From positions 1 through 64,000 of the forward strand of contig JAEWSG010000129.1 in NCBI GenBank assembly GCA_023398495.1: a stretch of DNA of 64,000 nucleotides, read 5' to 3'. The notes below the pieces were generated by a model. The model saw only the letters and a program-made list of their open reading frames with translations. It made no database searches and was not told the DNA's origin. The stretch's first letter is position 1. Each line of letters starts with the position of its first letter. Shown here piece after piece: positions 55,200 through 63,574 of this stretch. The translations under genes were made by a program, and so were the position numbers. The DNA is from Bacillota bacterium. Its GTDB lineage: Bacteria > Bacillota > Clostridia > Acetivibrionales > Acetivibrionaceae.

Positions 55200-56318
55200 T
55201 CAGCATTTTTTGTCACTTACTCTATTGGACAACAGAGTATTTAGCTGTTCAAGCAAACTGCCACCACCAGTCAGTGAAACATTGCCGACCTTTTCGCAAA
55301 TTTTCTCCAGGAACTCAAGCTCTTTTAACCTATAAAGCGTCTGGTTTTCTTCCATAAGTTTTGCAGTGTTCAGGAGGCTCCTGGTCGATGCAATTTCTTC
55401 TCTTCTAGTAATAACATTGGCCTGTGCTTTCTTTTCGGCTATCAGTACAGTGTTCAATATATCCTTTATATCCCCTGGCAATATGACGTCCTTCAAGCCG
55501 GCAAACAGGAATTCCACACCATAGCTGCTGCTTTTTTCCTTCAATTTTTCGAGAACATAGCTCCCAATTTCCTGTTTTTTCAGAAGAAGGTCATCCAACT
55601 TCAAAGCTCCGACGTATTCCCTCAAGATTAGCTGTAGAACTATATAAAGCTGTTCCTCAAAGGATTTTACCTCAACAACCTTCAAAGGCTCTGTTATCCT
55701 GTAATGGCAGACAAAATTCAGCCTCAGTGTGATTTTGTCCTCTGTCATGATTTCCTGGCCGGTCATATCCAATTGCTGCTGTCTCATGTCTACATTCTTT
55801 ACTGCAACAAACACAGGACTCTTCCAGAAAAAGTACCTGCCGGGTTCTAGAGTTTTCTGTGTCACATTGTTGTAGTAAAGTATGCCTTTTTCATGGTTTG
55901 CCACTTCATAGTATCCGACAAAAGCTGCAAGCTTAGGGCTATTATATATAGATGCATCAACATCTGCACTCACTTCAGGATTTCTGATATCAACAACTTT
56001 AAAACTGTGCTTTTTCAGAACATTCCAGAACGCATACTTTCCAGATTTCAGAACATTCACAAGTTTATCATCTTCAAAATGAATGGCAATTTCATAATCC
56101 TGTACATCCAGCACCGTAAGCTCTTTTAAAAGCTCTTCATCCCTAAGAAACAGGTTTATATTTTTCCCGGACGCATCAAAGGCTTTATTTATATCTGCAA
56201 GAACAATGCTATATTTAATAAATGGATTGAGAGAGTGTTTTCCTGATTTTAAGCATTTAATGTAGTTGCCATCCTTAAATAATAAGCCTCTTTCATCATT
56301 TTTGATAATTACCTTCAT
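55200..56318 (-). CDS. Slipin-type SPFH/Band 7 protein
   Basis: 372 residues from ATG 56318 (AAAGGATGG upstream). An N-terminal extension of about 140 residues (FKDGNYIKCLKSGKHSLNPF) precedes the SPFH domain (about 145-330) with EKGILYYNN and FLFAGLKDVILPGDI, and a coiled C-terminus (KAQANVITRREEIASTRSLLNTAK). Unlike membrane slipins it has no obvious N-terminal membrane anchor. Slipins of this sort are often encoded next to RtcB in bacteria, which supports a shared role in RNA repair. It lies 90 bases from rtcB. Confidence 0.88.
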   Translation of the reverse strand: MKVIIKNDERGLLFKDGNYIKCLKSGKHSLNPFIKYSIVLADINKAFDASGKNINLFLRDEELLKELTVLDVQDYEIAIHFEDDKLVNVLKSGKYAFWNVLKKHSFKVVDIRNPEVSADVDASIYNSPKLAAFVGYYEVANHEKGILYYNNVTQKTLEPGRYFFWKSPVFVAVKNVDMRQQQLDMTGQEIMTEDKITLRLNFVCHYRITEPLKVVEVKSFEEQLYIVLQLILREYVGALKLDDLLLKKQEIGSYVLEKLKEKSSSYGVEFLFAGLKDVILPGDIKDILNTVLIAEKKAQANVITRREEIASTRSLLNTAKLMEENQTLYRLKELEFLEKICEKVGNVSLTGGGSLLEQLNTLLSNRVSDKKC

Positions 56319-56576
56319 TTTAATCCATCCTTTCAATAAACATGATTACTTTTTGAACCCTTTTTAAGAATCCTCCCACAACATCGGCGGAGTGCTGCTT
56401 TAGGTTACTGCTTACAGGCCGTTGCATATGAGGCCATTTAAACTTCAGGCTTTGCCTGGCAATTTAACCTGCTCTTCATATACAAGAACCTACTTGCAAT
56501 ACCCGGTATCCACACACTTCAGGGCTTTTGCTCCGGTGCTTTTGCAAAACATCTGCAAAAGCCTGAGGATTCTCTC

Positions 56577-56737
56577 CAAAGATTCTTGTAAATTTTCTCG
56601 GTTAACAGCCGATTGCTATACCATAGCTTCAGATCCCTAATCTGATGGGGATTTGAACCCCTTTTCCCTTTCCATCTTCCCGGTATACCTCTTATAACTA
56701 TAGTAAAAGGCACCGCAAGACCATTCAGAAATCTTTG
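56577..56737 (-). ncRNA. Permuted tRNA-like RNA, Y RNA (Yrl)-like candidate
   Basis: Read on the minus strand, a T-arm GGGG-TTCAAAT-CCCC (56661-56647) is followed by a hairpin CAGAT-TAGGG-ATCTG (56644-56630), AA, a D-arm GCTATGGTATAGC (56627-56615) and an anticodon-like arm TCGG-CTGTTAA-CCGA (56612-56598; anticodon GTT). The order T-arm, capped acceptor, D-arm, anticodon arm is a circular permutation of tRNA. Outer sequences CAAAGATT (56737-56730) and AATCTTTG (56584-56577) pair, extending to 10 bp with one bulge. This matches the layout of tRNA-mimicking modules in bacterial Y RNAs of the YrlA type, which are linked to rtcB in Salmonella. The D-arm loop is short. No Ro60/Rsr gene is in the window. 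The rest of 56337-56576 holds a hairpin at 56539-56561 and no gene. Confidence 0.55.
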
Positions 56738-56964
56738 CACTGGGATTAGGAACAATTTTAGTATACGGGAATGAATTGCCAATTTACAGACAAAAAGTTT
56801 GCAACTTTGGGAATGTTGCAAACTTTTTTATATTCTAAAACATGTCTATGTATTCAGAAACGCGAGACTTTAATATTTCAATCGCACTTCGTGACCATTA
56901 ACTCCATTAAGAGTCTTCTCAGCAGTGAGACTTCTCCATTTATTTCTACTCCATAAAAACAGTA
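56674..56964 (+). repeat. 290-bp duplicated segment, copy 2
   Basis: Second copy of the segment at 53421-53710. It contains the hairpin AAAAGTTTGCAAC (56793-56805) with GTTGCAAACTTTT (56815-56827), which on the minus strand ends in a T-run and would terminate the Uma2 transcript. It abuts the T-arm of the tRNA-like RNA and includes the 3' end of the Uma2 gene. Confidence 0.8.
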
Positions 56965-57515
56965 CTTAAGTCGATTTCAAGGTCTTGAAAAATTGAAACT
57001 TTTATTTTATTCTCTTCTGAATATACCTCAGGTCTTCCATATCTACCGTTTGGTTGTAGTAAAAATACACTTATAAGTTTCTGGTCAGGCTCTACAATCC
57101 AATATTCTCTTACACCGGCTTTTTCATACTTATTAAACTTTATAAGCTTGTCATTTTTGCCTGTAGATGGAGATAATATCTCAACAATCATATCGGGAGA
57201 ACCTTTGCAACCTCTTTCGTCAAGCTTGGCGTTATCGCAGACAATAGTTATATCAGGTTCTACAACATTTCTAATATCTTCATTATTATTTTCAACATCA
57301 AGTCTTACACAAAATGGTGCAGCAAAAACACGGCAAGTTTTGCCCTTGAGATAAGTATGAAACTGTGTGGCTAATTCCATTGATATTTCTTGATGTATTC
57401 TTGAGGGCGCAGCTTGCATATAAGGTATCCCCTCAAGGATTTCCCATCTTTCATTTTCGTCCCAAGTTAGATAATCAACATAAGAATATTTTTGTTCTGG
57501 TCTTGGCAATGGCAT
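56946..57515 (-). CDS. Uma2-family (DUF820) putative endonuclease
   Basis: 189 residues from ATG 57515 (AGGAAG 8 bases upstream). The PD-(D/E)xK-type core is visible: VVEPDITIVCD, SPDMIVEILSPSTGKNDKLIKF and EKAGVREYWIVEPD. Uma2 proteins are abundant in cyanobacteria and some clostridia, often in many copies; their targets are unknown. Its ribosome site overlaps the stop of a kinase remnant upstream, so the two were probably one operon. The C-terminus lies in the duplicated 290-bp segment. Confidence 0.85.
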   Translation of the reverse strand: MPLPRPEQKYSYVDYLTWDENERWEILEGIPYMQAAPSRIHQEISMELATQFHTYLKGKTCRVFAAPFCVRLDVENNNEDIRNVVEPDITIVCDNAKLDERGCKGSPDMIVEILSPSTGKNDKLIKFNKYEKAGVREYWIVEPDQKLISVFLLQPNGRYGRPEVYSEENKIKVSIFQDLEIDLSTVFME

Positions 57516-57527
57516 TTTCAACACTTC

Positions 57528-57851
57528 CTAATCATCATTTTTTATATTGTGAGTCGATATTGTCTGTACGGCTTTTCTTCTATGCTTGATAAAGTATGAT
57601 TTATTGAAGCTCACATACTTAAGTATGACATGTTGAGCTAGGCTTGGCAACTGCAATTTGGCATGTATACTTTTTATACCTACTAAAGAAATATGTTCCT
57701 TACCCTCTCTTCTTTCATTTCTCTTTTTTGCCTCAACTATGCTTGACTGAAAGTAATAACCTTTAACCTTGAATTCTGCACTTTTTGCTATATCAATATA
57801 TTTCTTTCTGTTTTCAATAGATGGATTCGTATTATCAACTAACTCCTTAAC
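57528..57851 (-). pseudogene. C-terminal remnant of a P-loop (polynucleotide-kinase-like) kinase
   Basis: No start codon, but 107 codons read cleanly to TAG at 57528. The translation shows LVDNTNPSIENRKKYIDIAK, KVKGYYFQSSIVEAKKRNER and GIKSIHAKLQLPSLA, which match the C-terminal half of AAA_33 predicted kinases (IDNTNP, GYYF, RN..R.GK, LELPS). The Walker A half is missing and an in-frame TGA lies at the left end. The fragment was probably a 5'-hydroxyl polynucleotide-type kinase, consistent with the RNA-repair neighbours. Confidence 0.65.
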
Positions 57852-57891
57852 TCATAACTTCTGCTAAAAATTACAGTTTTTATAAAAGTGC

Positions 57892-59883
57892 CTACTCAAA
57901 AACTGCTTTTATTGTTATATCTCCACTCAACTCTAAATTAAGAGTCTCACTATTACCCTTGAAATCGCCCTCCCACCTGACAAATTTGTGTCCTGTAGAT
58001 GGTATCGCGGTTATTGTTATTGGAACACCCTTAAAATAAGTTCCCGTCCATGGGTATACAGTTCCCTTAGTACCAGCAGTATTTTCATTTATGTCAATAG
58101 AGTTAATTTTAATGTGCCCGTGCTTCTTATCTGAAACATTTAAATTAATACTCGATAGACCTTCAAGATTAAAGAATGATACAATATGATTGCGTTGTTT
58201 TTCAGGCCTTTCTTCGGCAAATTCAATCATTACATTTATACTTTTTTCCCAATCCCCTATATTGGACCATCTTTGATTGTGTTCTTCTATTTCAGGTTCT
58301 ATGAAATTCTTCAAGTCACCAATTCTTTCAACTACTCTTTCAGTTTTAAAGGATGTATTTAGGTGATCTGCAAATCTGCTTATAAATTTATTTTTGAAGG
58401 TTTCATTATTTAGAAGATTTCTAAATAAAAAAGTTGACCAGTCTGGATTAGGCCATTGAGATCCACCAACTTTGGTAGCATGAACTAAAGTATTACTATT
58501 ATAATCAGCAGAATACTTATAAAGCCCAAAACCAAAATCTGTGTCAAATAAAATCCAACGCCATCTTCCATCATGACCATAAAGATTATCCGGATTATAG
58601 TCTACTCTTTTTCTCCAAAAGCGATTATTATTACCAGGCCAATCGGTATTGCCAAAAAAGATTTGTGCAATGTAATAGTCAATCAAATTATCAGTATCTA
58701 CGAGAGTAGTAATATACTTATAATGTTCGGCGTCCTCAAGTGAATTTTTTTTAATGTAATCAATCATATCATGGTAATGCTTTTCATCTCCATCTCTACC
58801 TTCATCCAGAACACCATTATCTTCAAGAATAACCAATTCCTCTTTATCGATATTATAATAGGATTTAAAATAGTGTTCATCAACTCTCTCTCTGACATTG
58901 TGAATTCCCCAATACTCACCATTTATAAATACTATTACTGGTTGGTATGCCTGTAAATCCAAAGAAGTATATTCCATTAAACTTTGCATCATAGCATCTC
59001 TAAAAAGAGTATAATGCCAATCATTGCCACTGTTCCTTAGTAACAATGTTTCGAACTTTTCTGCAACCTTATCTTTAACCCATATTTTCTGCCCATTAAA
59101 AATAGGATAGTTGATGTCTTTTTCTCCATATTCTTTTCTGGCATAAAGCCTTAAGCTTTTTTGAGGATAAGTTCTTGTTGCCCCACCGTGAATACGAATA
59201 CCTACATTTTGACTAAAACCAAGTACTCCTTCAGTATCAAAGAAATCCAAGTGGACCTCCCTTTCCCATTCTCTTCCTGTTTGGGTATAATTCCCATCCA
59301 GTTCCCAAGATTCCAACGCCCCATCGTACAGTTCATCATAGAATTTGCCTTTAACATATATACCTGTATTGTAGTCAAACAAATTTGACGGGTCGGATAC
59401 TAATGATATTACTGGCAAAGAGTATCTATCACTAGCTTTGGGATCCACAAAATAAGTCCCTGTTACTATATCACTAGTTGGCACATTATCTTTAAATGCT
59501 CTGCATCTCACAATAGTAGCTTTAAATACAGGTTTTAGAGGTGGTTTGTAACCATCGGCTATATCTTTAATTTTTGTATATTTATCTTTATCCTCTGCTC
59601 TGCTTTTAATTTCAATATGATTTTTAAATAATAAGGAATTTGGAGTGGGGTCGGATCCATCCAGAGTATAATATATTTTTATACCTTTATTCTGAGCCTT
59701 AATGCTCAGAAGAAACTCCTCGTCATAGAATCCCGATGAGTGAGAAAAAACCAGTTTATCCTGTACCTCAATATTCCCATATTCTTTATTTGAATTGTTG
59801 TAAAATATCTGATTTACCAAGATAGCCCCAAACAGTAAAAACAATAAGCTTAAAAGTATTAAAAAGTTTTTAAACCTAAACAT
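57892..59883 (-). CDS. cotH: CotH-family protein kinase-like surface protein
   Basis: 663 residues from ATG 59883 (AAAGGAGC upstream). An N-terminal membrane segment (about 4-26) precedes a chitobiase/FN3-like domain (IKIYYTLDGSDPTPNS), the CotH domain (GIRIHGGATRTYPQKSLR, TLLLRNSGNDW, ILFDTDFGFGLYKY) and a C-terminal InlB-type repeat (GHKFVRWEGDF...ITIKAVFE). CotH is a spore-coat kinase in Bacillus; related proteins occur on cellulosomal clostridial surfaces. The catalytic aspartate in DTDFG is present. Its place among RNA-repair genes may be accidental. Confidence 0.9.
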   Translation of the reverse strand: MFRFKNFLILLSLLFLLFGAILVNQIFYNNSNKEYGNIEVQDKLVFSHSSGFYDEEFLLSIKAQNKGIKIYYTLDGSDPTPNSLLFKNHIEIKSRAEDKDKYTKIKDIADGYKPPLKPVFKATIVRCRAFKDNVPTSDIVTGTYFVDPKASDRYSLPVISLVSDPSNLFDYNTGIYVKGKFYDELYDGALESWELDGNYTQTGREWEREVHLDFFDTEGVLGFSQNVGIRIHGGATRTYPQKSLRLYARKEYGEKDINYPIFNGQKIWVKDKVAEKFETLLLRNSGNDWHYTLFRDAMMQSLMEYTSLDLQAYQPVIVFINGEYWGIHNVRERVDEHYFKSYYNIDKEELVILEDNGVLDEGRDGDEKHYHDMIDYIKKNSLEDAEHYKYITTLVDTDNLIDYYIAQIFFGNTDWPGNNNRFWRKRVDYNPDNLYGHDGRWRWILFDTDFGFGLYKYSADYNSNTLVHATKVGGSQWPNPDWSTFLFRNLLNNETFKNKFISRFADHLNTSFKTERVVERIGDLKNFIEPEIEEHNQRWSNIGDWEKSINVMIEFAEERPEKQRNHIVSFFNLEGLSSINLNVSDKKHGHIKINSIDINENTAGTKGTVYPWTGTYFKGVPITITAIPSTGHKFVRWEGDFKGNSETLNLELSGDITIKAVFE

Positions 59884-60140
59884 ATAAAAGCTCCTTTTGA
59901 ATTCTATAGGATTCCTTTGACAATTTAAGAATAATGACAAAATTATTATACTATATCTATTATAAATAAAATAGTGTTATGACACTTACGACTAGGTAAA
60001 CTGTAGAGAAAAGTCCGTTTTATTACCGGAACTGAAAAATCAGAAAGAGTATTAATCATCCCATATGAAGTAACTCCTTTCTGCACTGCTCACTAGATTT
60101 TTAGTATTCGAGAATAAATTACCAATTAACAGCCAAAACG

Positions 60141-60166
60141 GTTTGCAACCTTTAAAGGCTGCAAAC
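60141..60166 (-). terminator. Terminator-like hairpin after the WYL operon
   Basis: GTTTGCAACC pairs with GGCTGCAAAC (one mismatch), just past the WYL stop codon. It resembles the hairpins in the 290-bp repeats. The rest of 59884-60169 upstream of cotH shows only promoter-like A/T-rich sequence. Confidence 0.5.
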
Positions 60167-60169
60167 TTT

Positions 60170-61306
60170 TTATATATTATACAAGCTTATTGACTTTTTT
60201 ACTCTTGCCACAATCTCATCTGCAATTCTTTGAGGAGATAAAACTTTCACATAGGGACCTAATGAAATAATACTTCTGATAAGGTTTTCTTCTTCAAAAA
60301 GGTAGTAATTGAGTTTTATCTCATATTTTTTATTTCCTAAGTCTCGTGCAGTTCTCTCCATTCCTGAAAAGCACATAAAGCACCTTTCCATTGCTGCGTT
60401 ATTATCTGTTACTTCCAGTATTACCGGTTCTTTAGAATGTTTTTGTTCAAACAACAGCTGCTTTGCAGTTTCTCTGTCTATTCCAACTTCTTCATCAACT
60501 ATCCTTAAATCCGAAAGTGTAAAAATATTGGCCATTATGGGGCGTTTATCATCCACAGAATACATAGAGATTCTGAATCTGCCATCTCTCATGGAGTACT
60601 CAATTGCGATAGGCAAAGCAAGAATATTCTCATAAACCTTGCCCTTTTTGTCGGTATTGCTGTACCTTATTGGCTTTTCCTCTATAAGTGCATTCAACAG
60701 GAGCCTAAAGTTCTTTTCATAAGCTTCTCGCTGATTAATCTCGGGCAGTTTTATAGTGTTTGTCAATTCAAAGTATTTACGCTTTATAGGACTATCAAAT
60801 CCATCAAGTTCCTTTTGTAGCTTCTCGAATGTTTTGTTGCTTAGTACCATTCTTATTTCCGGCTCTTCCAGCAAGGCTTTCAGCCATGCTTTTTCAAGCT
60901 TTGTAAAACGAACCGGCAGAGGTGGCTGGTCATTCCGCTTCGCTCCATTGCTCGCCATGCATCCCGGCTGGTCATTCCGCTCCGCTCCATTGCTCGCCAT
61001 GCGTCCCGGCTGGTCATTCCGCTCCGCTTCATTGCTCGCCATGTGCTCTGACATCCCGAGACATTCAACGGAGGGATAGAACCGGCCCTCCGTTTCAGTC
61101 AAAAGATTCAGATTCTCGTCTTCACTGCATCTATTCAAAATGAGGTCTGCGAAAGACTGTTGATTCTTTCCTATAACCTTTTGCTCAAATTCTCCTTCAT
61201 CAATAATCCTTACTATGTCACTTTTTATCTTTCCACCTGCACATTCGTTGATAATCCTAAATACCAGCTGAAAGTATCTGTTTTTAACTTCACTGAACAA
61301 TTCCAT
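60170..61306 (-). CDS. WYL-domain regulator with inserted 14-residue repeats
   Basis: 378 residues. The C-terminal two thirds carry the WYL-type domain and C-terminal extension (IRYSNTDKKGKVYENILALPIAIEYSMRDGRFRI; ISLGPYVKVLSPQRIADEIVARVKKSI). The N-terminal part is not a clear helix-turn-helix. Residues 86-128 hold three 14-residue repeats (GRMASNGAERNDQP type) encoded by a 42-bp tandem repeat. WYL proteins bind nucleic acid or nucleotides and regulate defence and repair genes. The gene overlaps the other WYL gene by 17 bases. Confidence 0.85.
   Translation of the reverse strand: MELFSEVKNRYFQLVFRIINECAGGKIKSDIVRIIDEGEFEQKVIGKNQQSFADLILNRCSEDENLNLLTETEGRFYPSVECLGMSEHMASNEAERNDQPGRMASNGAERNDQPGCMASNGAKRNDQPPLPVRFTKLEKAWLKALLEEPEIRMVLSNKTFEKLQKELDGFDSPIKRKYFELTNTIKLPEINQREAYEKNFRLLLNALIEEKPIRYSNTDKKGKVYENILALPIAIEYSMRDGRFRISMYSVDDKRPIMANIFTLSDLRIVDEEVGIDRETAKQLLFEQKHSKEPVILEVTDNNAAMERCFMCFSGMERTARDLGNKKYEIKLNYYLFEEENLIRSIISLGPYVKVLSPQRIADEIVARVKKSISLYNI
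60921..61044 (-). repeat. 42-bp tandem repeat inside the WYL gene
   Basis: Three units of about 42 bp (60921-60960 partial, 60961-61002, 61003-61044), each with GGCTGGTCATTCCGCTCCGC and CATTGCTCGCCATG. Base composition is far richer in G+C than the surroundings, and all frames are open, so it looks like an inserted in-frame element. Confidence 0.85.
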
Positions 61307-62582
61307 AAGAAATGAGCATCTCCTTCCAGTCCTTCAAAAGTCTTTCTGCCAATTGTGAACTCTCCAGGACCCTAACATAGCCTGCATACCCTCTGATCCA
61401 AGGAATAATCTCACCGCTGTCATTAATCTGGAAGCTTATATGATAGCATCCGTTCTCTATTTTCTCCAGAGTTCCATCGGGCACTTCATTCATTATCTTA
61501 TCTATGATATAACTCTCAGTTTGTTCATCAATAATGACTTCAAGTTTAACATTTTCAGGCACTTTAGCTTCATCAAGAGATACACTAGACCAACTGCAGC
61601 ACATCTGCTTTTGATACGCTTCATCAAGAGTACTTCTTTGGAATACTTCGTCCAGTATTTCAACACTTTCTATCCTGTCCAACCTGGACACTATACATTT
61701 GCCATTATTACTGAATGAAATAAGATAGAACCTCCCATGCCGTACATCATACCTGATTTTATATGGACTCAAAAATTTACTTGAGCTATCCTTGATCTGA
61801 CTTTTCGGCGAGTGATAATTCAGCTTTATTTTTCTTCCTTGATGAACAGCTTTTAGAATCTCCCACAACACCTGCTCTTCAATTACAGGATGAAAATGCA
61901 CATGCCTGTAATTGAAGTAATCAATATCATTTCCACTGATGTTCCTCTCAAAATGCATATAATCCTTGAGAGTCTGTTCACAAAAGTATCCTGCAACTAT
62001 GGGACAAACGATATTTTTAAACAAACAAATAGCTGTATGCAATTCTCTTAACTCATTATTATCTAATGTTTTCAATATGTCTGGTGCAACGGAGTAAAAC
62101 TTTGTCCTCTTTACCACTTCGCTTGTTAAGATTCCAAAACTTCCGCACATTTCTGAAAGTTTCCTTTCAATAGTCTTACTGCTGATTCTGTCAAAAGATA
62201 AATGTCCGCCCTGTGCCAACCCATCTTCTATTGTACTTAGTGGACAAGGGCTATTTTGTGTCTGGAGATATAACAGGATAAAAAAATAGGTCAGCAAGTC
62301 GGTACGTGTGAAGCTCTTAGTCATATAAGTGTTCACAAGAAAATTATCTGAATGCCTCATGAAATCATAAGTCAGACTTAGAAGCTTATATCTACCGTCT
62401 TTGTCAACCTTGATATATTTCTCTTCCACATACTGCTGGATACGACGCATTTCATAGCTGACTTTTCTTGAACTGACATTTCTTTTGCTTTCCAGACCAT
62501 CTCTCGAAAAGCATCCGTAAAGGAAGCAATCTCTTAGGATACCCCTTATTATATTGTAATGTTTTATAAAGTCATTAAACAT
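61290..62582 (-). CDS. WYL-domain transcriptional regulator
   Basis: 430 residues from ATG 62582 (GAGGAGC upstream). An N-terminal region with winged-helix character (NIIRGILRDCFLYGCFSRDG, SSRKVSYEMRRIQQYVEEKY) is followed by a WYL domain (GRKIKLNYHSPKSQ, PYKIRYDVRHGRFYLISFS, SRLDRIESVEIL) and its C-terminal extension (IPWIRGYAGYVRVLESSQLAERL). It overlaps the second WYL gene, a pairing common in clostridia. It is divergent from the RlaP genes 190 bases away and may regulate them. Confidence 0.9.
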   Translation of the reverse strand: MFNDFIKHYNIIRGILRDCFLYGCFSRDGLESKRNVSSRKVSYEMRRIQQYVEEKYIKVDKDGRYKLLSLTYDFMRHSDNFLVNTYMTKSFTRTDLLTYFFILLYLQTQNSPCPLSTIEDGLAQGGHLSFDRISSKTIERKLSEMCGSFGILTSEVVKRTKFYSVAPDILKTLDNNELRELHTAICLFKNIVCPIVAGYFCEQTLKDYMHFERNISGNDIDYFNYRHVHFHPVIEEQVLWEILKAVHQGRKIKLNYHSPKSQIKDSSSKFLSPYKIRYDVRHGRFYLISFSNNGKCIVSRLDRIESVEILDEVFQRSTLDEAYQKQMCCSWSSVSLDEAKVPENVKLEVIIDEQTESYIIDKIMNEVPDGTLEKIENGCYHISFQINDSGEIIPWIRGYAGYVRVLESSQLAERLLKDWKEMLISYGIVQ

Positions 62583-62708
62583 GAAACAAGCTCCTCTACA
62601 TAAATCCATGTTCTAATTCTATCACAAACGATTGGGAAGCAAAATACAAAACCAATCAAAGTGTTCTACAGACAAAAAGTTTGCAACCTTTTATATTTTA
62701 AATTTAAA

Positions 62709-62739
62709 TTGCTCTCTGAGTTTGTTAGTATGGTATAAT
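62709..62739 (+). promoter_or_regulatory. Possible promoter of the RlaP genes
   Basis: TTGCTC at 62709-62714 and TATAAT at 62734-62739 with 19 bases between; the -10 box is good, the -35 weak. Confidence 0.4.
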
Positions 62740-62771
62740 TTAGAATACAAGTAATTTAGGAGAAACAAAAT

Positions 62772-63545
62772 ATGCAGAATATTATACTCAACAAGCTTAG
62801 TACAATTGAAAAAGAAAACAATATCAAAATCCTCTATGCTATTGAATCCGGTAGTAGAGGCTGGGGTTTCGCATCAAAAGACAGCGACTACGATGTACGG
62901 TTTATATATACCCATCATACTGACTGGTACCTTTCCATTGAAGATAAAAAGGATTTTATTGAGGTTCCAATCAATGACCTATTGGATATAAACGGCTGGG
63001 ATATCAGAAAGGCATTGCTGCAGTATAAAAAGTCAAACCCTACATTAATGGAATGGCTCAGTTCACCTATCATATACATTGAGAATTATTGTGCTACACA
63101 GAAAATGAGAGAATTACTGCCTTCTTACTTCTCGCCGGTGCCTACAATATATCATTATCTTCATATAGCAAGAAATAAGTTTGAAGAAGTTATGAGTACA
63201 GACCAGGTCAAAATCAAACGATATTTCTATATTTTAAGGCCTATCCTTGCATGTATGTGGATTGAAAAGAACAATACCACTCCTCCAATGGAGTTCAGTA
63301 AGCTAATGGCCGAGCAGCAGCTGGATGGCTCCCTGATTAATGAAATTTACAAGCTGCTTAAGAAAAAGACTTCCGGCTTAGAAATTGATATCGAACCAAA
63401 AAGCCCTGTAATCATTGATTTTGTCAAAAATAAGATAACTCATTATGAGCAATATCTCAAAACAGTCAGAAAAGAAAAACCCTCCGATTATAAAGCGTTA
63501 AATATTCTGTTTGGAGAAACACTTAAGGAAGTCTGGGGCGATTAA
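62772..63545 (+). CDS. RlaP-type nucleotidyltransferase (PF10127-like)
   Basis: 257 residues. The polymerase-beta-type active site is visible: SGSRGWGFASKDSDYDVRFIY with D39 and D41 as metal ligands. The family (PF10127, YcgL/RlaP) was assigned to RNA repair by comparative genomics because it clusters with RtcB and related genes. AGGAG precedes the ATG. A second, related gene follows after 29 bases. Confidence 0.88.
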   Translation: MQNIILNKLSTIEKENNIKILYAIESGSRGWGFASKDSDYDVRFIYTHHTDWYLSIEDKKDFIEVPINDLLDINGWDIRKALLQYKKSNPTLMEWLSSPIIYIENYCATQKMRELLPSYFSPVPTIYHYLHIARNKFEEVMSTDQVKIKRYFYILRPILACMWIEKNNTTPPMEFSKLMAEQQLDGSLINEIYKLLKKKTSGLEIDIEPKSPVIIDFVKNKITHYEQYLKTVRKEKPSDYKALNILFGETLKEVWGD

Positions 63546-63574
63546 GGAAAAGGGACACAATAAGGAGCTAATGC

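Noticed and set aside
56598..56661. Ordinary tRNA-Asn gene
   Set aside because: The T-arm precedes the D-arm and anticodon arm on the same strand and the acceptor is closed by a loop, so the elements cannot fold as a standard tRNA.
60921..61143. Plus-strand frame with repeated GHSAPLHCSPC-type units
   Set aside because: It is the opposite-strand reading of the 42-bp tandem repeat inside the WYL gene, with no ribosome site of its own.
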